A DNA stretch of 64,000 nucleotides, taken from positions 62,001-126,000 of the forward strand of contig JANWYD010000010.1 of assembly GCA_025057155.1 (NCBI GenBank). The letters run 5' to 3'. Positions 17,041 to 25,542 of the stretch are shown here, piece by piece. The notes under the pieces were generated by a model, which searched no databases, was not told the DNA's origin, and worked only from the letters and a program-made list of their open reading frames with translations. The DNA is from Chloroflexaceae bacterium (GTDB taxonomy: Bacteria; Chloroflexota; Chloroflexia; Chloroflexales; Chloroflexaceae). The stretch's first letter is position 1; each line of letters begins with the position of its first letter. Position numbers and translations under genes: made by a program.

Positions 17041-18105
17041 CTAACAGCCCACCAGGGGCGTCGGGTCAATGTTCACGCCACCGCGCCAGACCTGATAATC
17101 CAGGTGGGGGCCGCTGGCCACGCCACTATTGCCCATCAACCCGATCTGTTCTCCGGCGCGCACAAACTGTCCGTGTATCACCGTGATCAACGCCAGATGC
17201 CCGTAACCGGTGCGCCAGACGCCGCCGGGGTCCTGGATGGAGACGTAGTTGCCTCCCGGGTGACTGTTGGGGGTGACGGTAGCATAGCCGTCGTGGGTGG
17301 CGACGATCGGCGCGTACCAGCTTGCCCCTGCCTCAGCGTACCCATCACCATCGTCGTCTACGGCGAGGTCAATCGCGCCCCAGATCGCAGCGGGGGCATG
17401 GGTGCCGACGCCGTAGCCCTGGGTAATTACCACGCGCCCACGGGTAGGCGCAACCGGGCAGCCGAGTGGACCGGCGTCGCTCAGGCGAAAGGGCGGGAGG
17501 GTTTCAATCGATGGCAGGGGAGCGGGAGCGAGATGTTCAGCCGGTGGCGGGCCGGCCAGCAGGGCCGGGCTGAGAGCTGCGGGGGGCGTGGTTGGAGCGG
17601 GAGCGGGGAAAGGCGAGGGGTGCAGCATCGTCGGCAGGGCGCCAACAGCAGGGCGCATTGGCGATGCTTGCGGCGCCTTGATGGCAATGGGAGCGGAATT
17701 GCTGGATCCGGGGTCGGGGTCGCTGGCGCGTGGTTGGGAGTTGCTCGTGGCTATGGCTGCCGGGAGCGAGACATTCCAGCGCGGGAGATCCATCTCGGAG
17801 CGAACAGTGGCTCCAGCAGCGGCGAGTGAGGTGGCCACGGTCAACGTGGCAAGGAGCTGTAAGAGGCGCTGGTCAGCCGGTGGAGCGACGGCAGCCGCCA
17901 CGGCGCCGGTCAGGCGCCGGTGCGCCCCGGTGAAATCGGTTGGGCGCAGGCCGAGAAAGTGGGCCAGACGCTCGCGCTGCTCGGGGCTAAGCCGGCGCAG
18001 GCCGTGCTCAATCTCGGCAATCTGGCGGGCGGGGATACCGGTCCGGGCGGCAAGATCCAGCAAGGACAGAGCATGGCGGGAGCGAAGGCTGCGAAGGGTC
18101 TCCAT
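17041..18105 (-). CDS. HTH-LytM fusion protein with degenerate M23 peptidase domain
   Basis: A 354-residue protein. Residues 1-60 are a Cro/C1-type HTH (LSLLDLAARTGIPARQIAEIEHG). A membrane segment lies at about 84-104 (LLQLLATLTVATSLAAAGATV), then a Pro/Ala-rich linker to about 215, then an M23/LytM fold with GNYVSIQDPGGVWRTGYGHL and GPHLDYQVW. The usual zinc ligands are altered: HxxxD reads WGAID and HLHF reads HLDY. It therefore probably binds or regulates rather than cuts peptidoglycan. Start ATG 18105 has AGGAGA seven bases upstream. It resembles RodZ-like layouts but is not RodZ. Confidence 0.8.
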   Translation of the reverse strand: METLRSLRSRHALSLLDLAARTGIPARQIAEIEHGLRRLSPEQRERLAHFLGLRPTDFTGAHRRLTGAVAAAVAPPADQRLLQLLATLTVATSLAAAGATVRSEMDLPRWNVSLPAAIATSNSQPRASDPDPGSSNSAPIAIKAPQASPMRPAVGALPTMLHPSPFPAPAPTTPPAALSPALLAGPPPAEHLAPAPLPSIETLPPFRLSDAGPLGCPVAPTRGRVVITQGYGVGTHAPAAIWGAIDLAVDDDGDGYAEAGASWYAPIVATHDGYATVTPNSHPGGNYVSIQDPGGVWRTGYGHLALITVIHGQFVRAGEQIGLMGNSGVASGPHLDYQVWRGGVNIDPTPLVGC

Positions 18106-18224
18106 AGTGCTGTCTCCTGAGCAGGTCAAAACGTAACCCTAGCCTAGCACGGGGGCGGGCCAGGCGACGCCAACTCAGGATGACAGAAGCATAAACGCTG
18201 GATTACAGTCTGGTATCCAGACCA

Positions 18225-18506
18225 TCACGCTCCGGGCGCCTCGCGCCGGGCGGCTTCGGCTTCAAGTTCGGCGAGTTTGCGCCGGTACTCGCGGCGTTCG
18301 AGCCGGTTGAGGGTAACATAGCCGCCAAGGACCGCGACGAACATCCCCGGCCAGAACAGCCAGGCGAAGTGAATCTTGATGCTGAAAATAAACACAGCGG
18401 TCAGGATTACGAGGAACACGATCCCGGCAGCCATGTACGGTTCAAAGCCCGTGCTGTTCAGATAGGCTTCATCACGGGGACTGAAGCGACGACCTTCCTG
18501 TGCCAT
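18225..18506 (-). CDS. Small membrane protein with two transmembrane helices
   Basis: A 93-residue protein. Two hydrophobic helices at about 24-45 and 47-68 are joined by the short turn KIHFAW, followed by a charged Glu/Arg/Ala coil (LERREYRRKLAELEAEAARRE). A purine-rich AAGGGGG lies upstream of ATG 18506. It looks like a 2TM-domain protein; function unknown. Monocistronic in context. Confidence 0.7.
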   Translation of the reverse strand: MAQEGRRFSPRDEAYLNSTGFEPYMAAGIVFLVILTAVFIFSIKIHFAWLFWPGMFVAVLGGYVTLNRLERREYRRKLAELEAEAARREAPGA

Positions 18507-18630
18507 ACGAACCCCCTTGCAGTACCGGGCGAGCGTCGTTGCCGGCTGAACTGTATCCTAGCACAGGGGTCGCCTTTTCGCTAGAGGAAAAGGGTTTTGC
18601 ATAAATGTTGCAAAGGGGTGGAAAGACACG

Positions 18631-18655
18631 TGGGGCAATCCCCAGGATTGCCCCA
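18631..18655. repeat. Hairpin repeat tggggcaatcc/ggattgcccca
   Basis: Perfect 11-bp arms with a 3-nt loop, between 18507 and 18727. The core ggcaatcc-N3-ggattgcc recurs at 63276-63294. It could terminate the SRPBCC gene, whose 3' end lies 73 bp away, or simply be a dispersed palindrome. Confidence 0.6.
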
Positions 18656-18727
18656 CCGGGGATCTGGCTTTCCCAGGACTCTGCTGAGGCAATAGGGCAA
18701 TGCCCCTGGCAGCCCTGGCCGGAGAGG

Positions 18728-19234
18728 CTAGGTCTCAATATCAATGCGCTGGGAGCGCGGCACGGTGCTGGTAGTGCCGCCGAAGAGCGCGGCCATGCTG
18801 GGTGGCGGGCCTTCAATGGCCTGGCGCAGGCGTTCGAGCTGGATGCGCATATCCAGGCTCGCCAGGAGGCGACCGATGCCGAGCACAAACACCCGCAGAC
18901 CGGGATTCGGGACCTCGTACTCGACGCGGTTCTGCACCACGGTGCGGTTGCCGTCGGGGAACCAGCGCCACAGCTCGGTGCCTTCCCAGAGACCCTCGAT
19001 CTTCATCACAATCTTGCCCGAGTCGCGTTCAACGACGGTATAATCGGCGCCCGCCAGGGCCAGCGGTTTGAGGCGCATTTTATGGATGCTGCCGAGGGTC
19101 ATCAACTCACCCTGGATCGGTTCGAGCACGACCTGAGGCGAGCGCCACTGGTTCATCAGCTCTGGCGATGTCAAATAGCGTTCGACCACATCCGGGGTGG
19201 TGTTAATCGAGACCCACTCTTCCTGAACAATCAT
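18728..19234 (-). CDS. SRPBCC (START/Bet v1-like) domain protein
   Basis: A 168-residue protein beginning MIVQEEWVSINTTPDVVERY, the typical entry of a polyketide cyclase/SRPBCC ligand-binding fold (first strand, then helices near 14-30). The C-terminal helix region carries LLASLDMRIQLERLRQAIEG. Such proteins bind hydrophobic ligands; the ligand here is unknown. ATG 19234 is preferred over an upstream in-frame start because GGGAG precedes it. It follows the NADH dehydrogenase gene with a 69-bp gap and may be co-transcribed. Confidence 0.75.
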   Translation of the reverse strand: MIVQEEWVSINTTPDVVERYLTSPELMNQWRSPQVVLEPIQGELMTLGSIHKMRLKPLALAGADYTVVERDSGKIVMKIEGLWEGTELWRWFPDGNRTVVQNRVEYEVPNPGLRVFVLGIGRLLASLDMRIQLERLRQAIEGPPPSMAALFGGTTSTVPRSQRIDIET

Positions 19235-19303
19235 TCCACTACTCCCGGGGCGCGCGCCCCCTTGTGCCGCCAGGGTTGCGGCGCGTAACACCTCGCCCTG
19301 TTA

Positions 19304-20485
19304 TCATGTGAGCGACCGTTCCAGCGTCGCGCGGTAGTATTGTTCGACGCCCTGTTTGAGCAGCACCGCCGGATAGCCGGTAACCGGCAGGCCCAGGGGG
19401 TTGCCCACGGCATAGTGATGGCCGAGTGACACCAGTTCACCCAGCACCAGCGGTTCGTAGGTGCGCGGAGGCCGGCCCTCCACTTCGGCGAGCAGCGTCT
19501 CGGCGAGATGCGCGCCCTGGCGCATCGCGAAACTGGCCGTTGCTGGCACGGTGTCGCCATTATAGCCCATCGGAATGGCAGCGCAGTCGCCGGCAGCGAA
19601 GATCAACGCCTGATCGCGCACGCGCAGGTAGCGGTCTACCAGCACGCGTCCCGCGGCATCAACCGGCAACCCCGAAGCGCGCAGAAGGGGAGGCCCCTGA
19701 ATCCCGCCAGCCCAGACGATGGTCCCGGCGCGGAGGACGCGATTCCCGGCCAGGCGCAGGAGGTGGGGCTCCACTGCCTCGACGATCGTGTTCAGGTAGA
19801 CGCTGACCCCCTGTTCATCGAGGATGCGCTCGGCGGTGCGGGTGGCCCATTCGCCAAACTGGCTCAGGAGGAGCGACGTGCGTTCGACGAGGGCGATGCG
19901 CACCTCGCGGCGCGGCGCGCCGGTCTGGACGCAGAGATCGTCAACCCACTCGGCCAGTTCGCCGGCAAACTGGCAGCCGGTATAACCACCGCCAACAATG
20001 GCAGTGGTGAGGAGGAGGCGCTGTTCGCGGGGATCCCCGCTTTGCGCGGCGGCCTCGAACCGGGCTACGATATGGTCGCGGAGGCGCAGCGCGTGCTGGA
20101 AGGTGTGCAGAGGAAGGCTGTGCTCGCGCGCGCCAGGCACGTTGCCATAGGCTGTTTCCGCACCCAGGGCGATCACCAGGCGGTTGTAGCTCAGGACGCG
20201 ACCATCCTCGAAATGAACAGTTCGCTGCACGGGCGCGATTTCGCGCACCGTGCCCTGCACGAAACTGATGGTGTGATTCTGCAGCAGGGTCTTCAGGTCG
20301 TAGATTGCCGCTTCCGGAGGCATGGCCGCCGCTGCAACGCGATGGATCACCTGGATCAACTGGTGGTAGCTATGTTGGTCAACCAGGGTGACCTGATCGG
20401 AATGACCACGCTCACGCAGCAGGCGGTCAAGATCGAGAGCGGCGCGAAGGCCAGCATAGCCGGCGCCCAGAATAACGATATGCAT
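19304..20485 (-). CDS. ndh: Type II NADH dehydrogenase / FAD-dependent oxidoreductase
   Basis: A 393-residue flavoprotein. The N-terminal FAD dinucleotide fold is IVILGAGYAGLRAALDL. A second nucleotide-binding fold is TTAIVGGGYTGCQFAGELAEW. The FAD-contacting GDCAAIPMG lies near residue 310. NDH-2 oxidises NADH at the membrane face and reduces quinone without proton pumping. A C-terminal hydrophobic/amphipathic part (HHYAVGNPLGLPVTGYPAVLLKQ) is typical for membrane attachment. Start ATG 20485; the frame is open 50 codons further up but that stretch lacks family features. Sulfide:quinone reductase is unlikely, as the catalytic Cys pair is absent. Confidence 0.88.
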   Translation of the reverse strand: MHIVILGAGYAGLRAALDLDRLLRERGHSDQVTLVDQHSYHQLIQVIHRVAAAAMPPEAAIYDLKTLLQNHTISFVQGTVREIAPVQRTVHFEDGRVLSYNRLVIALGAETAYGNVPGAREHSLPLHTFQHALRLRDHIVARFEAAAQSGDPREQRLLLTTAIVGGGYTGCQFAGELAEWVDDLCVQTGAPRREVRIALVERTSLLLSQFGEWATRTAERILDEQGVSVYLNTIVEAVEPHLLRLAGNRVLRAGTIVWAGGIQGPPLLRASGLPVDAAGRVLVDRYLRVRDQALIFAAGDCAAIPMGYNGDTVPATASFAMRQGAHLAETLLAEVEGRPPRTYEPLVLGELVSLGHHYAVGNPLGLPVTGYPAVLLKQGVEQYYRATLERSLT

Positions 20486-20766
20486 AGGTCTGCCCAGCGG
20501 CTGAAAAACGTTCAGTGGTATCCATCTCGTTTTTAGGATACCACGCTTTTCGCAAGCGGAATCAAAAAAACCGCCCTGCTGACGCTGCGTAGCCGTCTCC
20601 GGGGCGCCATAGCGAGGGGGAGCGCGCACCTGCAAGACGAAGAAACGCAGGAACCACCCTCAGTGGCGCCAGACCGGCATCATGCCGGCGACTCCACCGT
20701 GCGGTTCCTACGCTTGCTTGCTTCGACTCGCGCGCTCCCTCTTCCGCCTCTGTCCGAGGGCGCCCT

Positions 20767-21216
20767 CTATGCGGAGGGAGTTTGCGGTGGTCGTTCGACC
20801 CACTCGTCCACCTTCGCGGCGGCGCGCTCGACCTGATCGGCGGCGCGGCCAGCAGCGCGACCCACGCTGGCGCCGAACTCGTCCGCGGCGCGGGCCAGGC
20901 GCTCGGTGAAGGCGCGGGCGCGCTCAGTGAGTTGTTGCGGGCTGGGCAGACTCGGCGCGGACGCAGTCCCAGCGAAGAGATCATCAACCACTCGCTCCGA
21001 CACTGCGGTCAATTCCTTGGGGAGCGCGACGGCGGCGAGAGCAAATTCAGCCATTGCGCGCCGGGCGCGCACCCGTGAGTTCTTCGGCAGCAGAATTAAC
21101 GGGATCGCCGCGATCGACAGGCCCACGCGGGTGAGCCCGCCAACCAGCACGGCGGTGAGTTCAAACAGACCCTCTCGTTCCGTGCGGGTAATGCTGGTGG
21201 TTCCGGTGTCGCTCAT
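20767..21216 (-). CDS. Small membrane-associated protein, paralogue of the next gene, beside bchG
   Basis: A 149-residue protein starting MSDTGTTSITRTEREGLFE, with AAGGAG before ATG 21216. A hydrophobic stretch (about 20-45) ends LILLPKNSRVRARRAMAE. The second half is an Ala-rich amphipathic helix (EFGASVGRAAGRAADQVERA). Its core aligns by eye with the neighbour at 21332-21652 (GGLTRVGLSIAAIPLILLP against GGIFRLGFSLIMLPLGLLP). Function unknown. Position suggests a chlorosome or pigment-assembly role. The 281-bp gap 20486-20766 upstream of the NADH dehydrogenase holds nothing I recognise. Confidence 0.7.
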   Translation of the reverse strand: MSDTGTTSITRTEREGLFELTAVLVGGLTRVGLSIAAIPLILLPKNSRVRARRAMAEFALAAVALPKELTAVSERVVDDLFAGTASAPSLPSPQQLTERARAFTERLARAADEFGASVGRAAGRAADQVERAAAKVDEWVERPPQTPSA

Positions 21217-21331
21217 AGAAGTTCTCCTTAATGCTGGTGCGATACCGTATCGCGCCGGTGGCGCCTGGCGGTTGGCCGACCATCCTCGTGTTCCGAGGCG
21301 TCCGGCGCCGCCAGGTTGTGCTAACAGGCTC

Positions 21332-21652
21332 CTAGTTTGCCGACACCTCGTCCTTTGGCGCCTTCGTGTGGCTTGCCCCCTGCGGCGGGATTTCGGCGGC
21401 CCACGCCTCGATCGCCTGGCCCGCGGTCTCGGCGAAGTCGCGCGGGAGCGTTGCGAAGGCATACATGAGTTCCCTGGTCGCGTTCCGCATGTGCGTGCGT
21501 GTTTCGATGGGCAGAAGCCCCAGGGGGAGCATAATGAGCGAGAAGCCCAGACGGAAGATCCCCCCGCCAAACTCCACCACCGACTCAACCAGGCTGTCGC
21601 TTCTGCGCGCGGGCAGCGTCCGCACCCGCACCTCACCTGTGGTTTCCGTCAT
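21332..21652 (-). CDS. Small membrane-associated protein, paralogue of the downstream gene, beside bchG
   Basis: A 106-residue protein. A hydrophobic segment (about 28-48, GGGIFRLGFSLIMLPLGLLP) is followed by a basic/amphipathic helix (TRTHMRNATRELMYAFATLP) and a charged tail. It shares the GG-[IL]-x-R-[VL]-G-[FL]-S core, the LLP turn, and an LP-[RK]-[DE] motif with the 149-residue product of the next gene. Duplication is the simplest explanation. Start ATG 21652, 91 bp after the bchG stop. No known family recognised. Confidence 0.7.
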   Translation of the reverse strand: MTETTGEVRVRTLPARRSDSLVESVVEFGGGIFRLGFSLIMLPLGLLPIETRTHMRNATRELMYAFATLPRDFAETAGQAIEAWAAEIPPQGASHTKAPKDEVSAN

Positions 21653-21743
21653 GGCCGACCTCCATTATCTTATCTCAGAGCGCTGCTGCCAGGCCAGGCT
21701 TCACGCCAGCCCCCGTGTTTGACTTGAGTGCATGCTCTAGACG

Positions 21744-22694
21744 CTATCCAAAATAGCCGCCCACCATAAGCGCTGACACGACCTGAATGAGCACCACAAA
21801 CGGATTACTGGTCACCAGATAGCGCAAATAGTTCTTCTGGTTCGGCTCACGATACAACTGAACCTGGTTGCGAATTGGCGCGACAATTGCAAGCAGAATA
21901 AACGCCGCCACCCAGAAATAGCCCCAGATGAACGCCAGCGCCATGAGGAGCATCTGGGAGAGATTAATGGTCAGGAAGGCTATAATCAGCGTCTTATGCA
22001 CCCCAATAACCACCGGCAATGACTGTAACCCGTGCAGCCGGTCGCCCTCAACGCTCTTGATGTCATTCAGAAAGAGCATGCCCGAAGCTATCGATCCATT
22101 GATCCAGGCAACAATCACGCTCTGCCAGGTTAGCGGCGCAAAGATCAGATGGCCGACCAGCCAGCTCATACTGACATAGCCCAGCCCGACTGCGGGGGGG
22201 CCGAGAAAAAAGTGCTTCTTGAGCTTGACCGGAGGCATGCTGTAGAGCACCGATAGAATGATGCCCAGCACCGCCAGGATCGTGATCAGCGCGCTCCCGA
22301 AAATCAGCGATACCAGAAACGTCGCCGCTCCCAGCACGATCCAGTTCAGGCGCGCTTCGTTGAGCGTGACCAGTCCGGCTGGAATTGGTCTTCCCGGATC
22401 ATTGATCGCGTCAATGTCGCGGTCGAAGTAATCGTTAATGCTCTGACTAAAACCGGTGCCCAGCGGGCCGCACATCAGCGCCCCCAGCATTGCCATTGCC
22501 CAGTCGCGCCCGCTCGTCCACTGGAAGCCGATGTCTTGCCCCGAAGCGAGCGCTCCGAAAAGGGTGACAATCGCAGGCGAGATCCACGTCACCGGATCGG
22601 CTAGTTCGATGTGCGCGCGGATCTTTTTGCCCAGCGAGACCTGCTTTTCAGAGGTTGTGATCATTGATGTGTCAATGCTCTCTGTGACGTCCAA
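21744..22694 (-). CDS. bchG: (Bacterio)chlorophyll synthase, UbiA family
   Basis: A 316-residue polytopic prenyltransferase that esterifies (bacterio)chlorophyllide with a long-chain alcohol in the membrane. The first Asp-rich motif is NDYFDRDIDAINDPGRPIPAG (from residue 87); the second is NDIKSVEGDRLHG (about 205). These follow the ChlG/BchG/BchK pattern, and the protein has about nine membrane helices. Whether it is BchG (BChl a) or BchK (BChl c) cannot be settled by eye, so the symbol is tentative. Start TTG 22694 one base after the bchU stop; ATG 22664 is an alternative that drops ten residues. Probably translationally coupled to bchU. Confidence 0.87.
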   Translation of the reverse strand: MDVTESIDTSMITTSEKQVSLGKKIRAHIELADPVTWISPAIVTLFGALASGQDIGFQWTSGRDWAMAMLGALMCGPLGTGFSQSINDYFDRDIDAINDPGRPIPAGLVTLNEARLNWIVLGAATFLVSLIFGSALITILAVLGIILSVLYSMPPVKLKKHFFLGPPAVGLGYVSMSWLVGHLIFAPLTWQSVIVAWINGSIASGMLFLNDIKSVEGDRLHGLQSLPVVIGVHKTLIIAFLTINLSQMLLMALAFIWGYFWVAAFILLAIVAPIRNQVQLYREPNQKNYLRYLVTSNPFVVLIQVVSALMVGGYFG

Positions 22695-22695
22695 A

Positions 22696-23763
22696 CTACA
22701 TCTTCACCGCTTGATACAACACATGGTCGTATGCTTCATCGAAGCTGATCTCGCCAAAGCCCAGTTCTCGCAGCAAGTCGGGATAGATTGTATGCTCCTT
22801 GAAGTCCAGCACCGAAAAATCCATCCCGATGCTGCACAGGTAGTGGGTCAGGTAGTCATAATTCGGGCGCTGCGGGTTGCTGATGTCCATATCCAGGATA
22901 ACGACGCGACCGCCGACGGGAAGGGCGTCATAGGCCTTCTTCAGCAGCATTGCCGAGAACTGGCGGTTCATCGGGTAGAGAATGCGGGCGAAGAGTACGG
23001 CGTCACCCTCCGGATAGGGTTCGCGGTACATGTCCACCGCCACGGGCGTGACCCGCTCGCTCAGGCCACGGGCGGCCATGTTCTCCCGTACCAGGTCCAG
23101 CGCGCTGGGCAGGTTCAGCAGCGTGACGCGCAGGTCGGGATATTTGTCGCACAAAGCCGCCGCGATGTCGCCAATCCCCCCTCCCACGTCAATCAAGTGG
23201 CGGACGCCCTCCAGCCGGGCCTTGTCGCGCAGCAACTTCTGCACGAAGTGAATGTTGGAGCGGTGGATGGTTTCGTAGAAGACGCTGTCCTCACGCGTGC
23301 GCGGCGGATGCGGCACCTGGCTGGTAAAATCCAACTTGCCGCGGGTCACATCGGCGAGGTTGCCGAAGAAGCTCTGCACCAGATCGGCCATGAAGCCTAC
23401 GAATGGCACCATGGTCATGTTGCGATGGTGTTCGGGATCGGTGAAGAACTGCTCGGCGAAGGGCGTCAGGCGCCAGTTGTCGTCGGCGTTCTGTGCCAGG
23501 CCAATCTGTTGCATTGCGATCAACAGGCGTTTAAGCCGCGCTGGCACGCTGCCGGTAATTTCGGCAAGGGCGGCAACGGTCTGGGGGCCGGCGGCCATGG
23601 CCTCGAACAGGCCCAGTTCCGAGGCGGCTTTCAGTACGAAGAAATCCACCGCACCCTTGAAAACCATCTCGTATGCCCGCTCCACATGTCGTGCGAGCTC
23701 CTCATCGTCGTGCATACAGCGGCAATCAGGGAAACAGCGAAACTGCGCCTGCGAACTGGTCAT
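22696..23763 (-). CDS. bchU: Bacteriochlorophyllide c/d C-20 methyltransferase BchU
   Basis: A 355-residue SAM-dependent enzyme that methylates C-20 of the chlorin ring, turning BChl d into BChl c precursors. It follows the Chlorobaculum BchU sequence closely by memory: ELVFKG-type start (YEMVFKGAVDF), TGSVPARLKRLL, VPHPPRTREDS, FYETIHRSNIHF, SAM loop LIDVGGGIGDIAAAL, and the end RKYDHLL-like AYDHVLYQAV. An O-methyltransferase-fold relative such as CrtF is less likely. Start ATG 23763 has AAGGG nine bases upstream. It is followed directly by bchG. Confidence 0.92.
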   Translation of the reverse strand: MTSSQAQFRCFPDCRCMHDDEELARHVERAYEMVFKGAVDFFVLKAASELGLFEAMAAGPQTVAALAEITGSVPARLKRLLIAMQQIGLAQNADDNWRLTPFAEQFFTDPEHHRNMTMVPFVGFMADLVQSFFGNLADVTRGKLDFTSQVPHPPRTREDSVFYETIHRSNIHFVQKLLRDKARLEGVRHLIDVGGGIGDIAAALCDKYPDLRVTLLNLPSALDLVRENMAARGLSERVTPVAVDMYREPYPEGDAVLFARILYPMNRQFSAMLLKKAYDALPVGGRVVILDMDISNPQRPNYDYLTHYLCSIGMDFSVLDFKEHTIYPDLLRELGFGEISFDEAYDHVLYQAVKM

Positions 23764-23943
23764 GACCATCGGCCCTTTTGCTAAACGACCACAGGACGGG
23801 TCAGCGTCGGAACTACCGTGTCTCAAAGCCTGCCCGGACTGCGCCGGGGCGCTATGCCGCCCATGCGCCACAGGGGGCGCGATACCCGCCAATCGGCATT
23901 ATCGGATTCAGGAGTCGTCCGGCCCTGTATCCTCCGCCACGCC

Positions 23944-23976
23944 TTTGTATTATAATACAAAAGAAGGGTATTTCAA
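23944..23976 (-). promoter_or_regulatory. bchU-bchG promoter with an 18-bp palindrome over the -10
   Basis: Minus strand TTGAAA (23971-23976), 16-bp spacer, TATAAT (23949-23954). The -10 lies inside the perfect palindrome TTTGTATTATAATACAAA (23944-23961), the sort of symmetric site a dimeric repressor would use. Predicted leader to bchU is about 175 nt. The promoter overlaps the last bases of the hydrolase gene upstream. This AT-rich patch stands out against GC-rich surroundings. Confidence 0.65.
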
Positions 23977-24692
23977 ACAACCGGCGCCTCTATTAAGGCT
24001 TCTTTCCTCAACACCCGGCCCCAGCGAGCCAGGCCGGCGCGGTCGCCATACCAGGGGCGCCCGTGGAGCGGCGAGTGGCTCACGCCGTCCACCACCAGAT
24101 ATTCCGCGCCCCGCAGCGCCGCGCAGTGCAGGGTAGTGACGCCGTCTCCCCATGCCTGCTCGTGTTCCGCTCCGGAAACCATCACATAGCTTCTGCGGGC
24201 CATCCGCTGGCGCAGGGTTCCGCGAGGATGGCCCTGAATGGCCCGTCCAATCACTGAGACGTAGCGCACATCAGCATAAAACGCGCCCGGATAGGCCTGG
24301 TTCACGAATCCGACCGACCGGCGCGTCCAGTACTCCTGGCTGTGATGGGGCGTGCCGAGCATCACCAGCGTCCGAACGTAGCGCCGTCCGCCATAGATAT
24401 GCCCCAGGTAGGGTTGTTCACCCAGGTACATCCGCGCCACGGTGCCGCCGACGCTGTGGGCCAGCATATCTACGGTGTCGGCGCCGGTCTCTTCGAGCGC
24501 GCGCGCCACCGTGGCGCGCACAATCTCCAGCACGGGCCGGAAATCCCAATCACGGGTCAGCGCCCAGCGCACCCGCCCGATAGGCGCTACGAACACCCGA
24601 TAGCCATACGGCGGCTGCTCGAGAGCCGCAGCCAGCTCCGCGAAATCGCCCGGACCGGTTAGATAGCCTCCAATCAGGACCATTGGACGCAT
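23973..24692 (-). CDS. Alpha/beta-hydrolase (lipase/esterase-like), tandem copy 2
   Basis: A 239-residue hydrolase: oxyanion region VLIGGYLTGPGDF near the start, nucleophile elbow AHSVGG (AHSxG), candidate acid Asp in WGDGVTTL and His in VSHSPLHG. Strongly similar in layout to the next gene upstream (24777-25478), so the two are a tandem duplicate. Start ATG 24692 chosen where similarity begins; the frame is open upstream. Substrate unknown. Adjacency to bchU makes a pigment-ester substrate conceivable, but this is inference only. Confidence 0.8.
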   Translation of the reverse strand: MRPMVLIGGYLTGPGDFAELAAALEQPPYGYRVFVAPIGRVRWALTRDWDFRPVLEIVRATVARALEETGADTVDMLAHSVGGTVARMYLGEQPYLGHIYGGRRYVRTLVMLGTPHHSQEYWTRRSVGFVNQAYPGAFYADVRYVSVIGRAIQGHPRGTLRQRMARRSYVMVSGAEHEQAWGDGVTTLHCAALRGAEYLVVDGVSHSPLHGRPWYGDRAGLARWGRVLRKEALIEAPVV

Positions 24693-24776
24693 ATATCTCG
24701 CTTTGCGTGACACGTGCCGCGTCGTCGTTTCCGCCCGCGGTCGAGGAAGCAGGTCTGAACCTCTCCGATCCACGCA

Positions 24777-25478
24777 TCAGGCCGGAACGGCGACTTCCTC
24801 GAACCATAACGGGACGACCTCGGGGGCGCCATACCAGGTGTGGGGCGCGTTGTAGGGCGCATGGCGCGCGCCTTCCAGGATGATATTGTCAGCACCCTCC
24901 AGGTAGCACGCATCGGTCGGTACGATTCCATCGCCGATCTGATGGCCGTTGCCAAATGATACCTCATACGAGCGAAAGGCAATGATCTCCTCCAGGGTGC
25001 CAAAGCGTCGCCCGCGCACGCTTCGCCCCGCGACGGAGCGATAGCTGATGTGAGGGTAGAAGGCGCCCGGGTAGCGTTCGTTAATCAGGCTGGCGAAGTT
25101 CTTGACCCACACCTCGTAGGTGGTATGGGCGGTGCCCAGCGTGGTAAGGCTGGCGACGAAGCGCTGCCCATCGTAGCGTTTGCCATTGTAGGGCAGGTGG
25201 CCAAGATAGGCGCGAGCGATGCGCCCGCCAGCGCTGTGGCCGATGAGGTCAATGCGGTCAGCCCCGGTTTCGGCGAGCGCCAGTTCCACCGTTTGCGCCA
25301 GCACATCGAGCACCGGTGTGAAGTCGGGATCACGCAGCGAGGCCCACGCGATACGTCCGAAGTCTGTGATATAGACAATACGCCCGTAGGGAGGATTGGC
25401 CAGCGTGCGAGCCATGCGCACGTAATCGCCTGGTGATGAGAGCCATCCCCCCACAATCACGATTGGCCGCTGCGGCAT
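24777..25478 (-). CDS. Alpha/beta-hydrolase (lipase/esterase-like), tandem copy 1
   Basis: A 233-residue hydrolase with IVIVGGWLSSPGDYVRMA, nucleophile elbow GHSAGG, candidate Asp in IGDGIVPTD and His in GARHAPYN. It shares these elements in order and spacing with the downstream gene; about half the residues look the same by eye. No signal peptide. Part of the chlorosome block, downstream of a strong hairpin at 25543-25583. Function unknown. Confidence 0.8.
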   Translation of the reverse strand: MPQRPIVIVGGWLSSPGDYVRMARTLANPPYGRIVYITDFGRIAWASLRDPDFTPVLDVLAQTVELALAETGADRIDLIGHSAGGRIARAYLGHLPYNGKRYDGQRFVASLTTLGTAHTTYEVWVKNFASLINERYPGAFYPHISYRSVAGRSVRGRRFGTLEEIIAFRSYEVSFGNGHQIGDGIVPTDACYLEGADNIILEGARHAPYNAPHTWYGAPEVVPLWFEEVAVPA

Positions 25479-25542
25479 ATCTCTCCTTACGAAAATGGTT
25501 CGACTGATGGCGAATTATCTGCAACAGAGACTTGCTCCCCAT

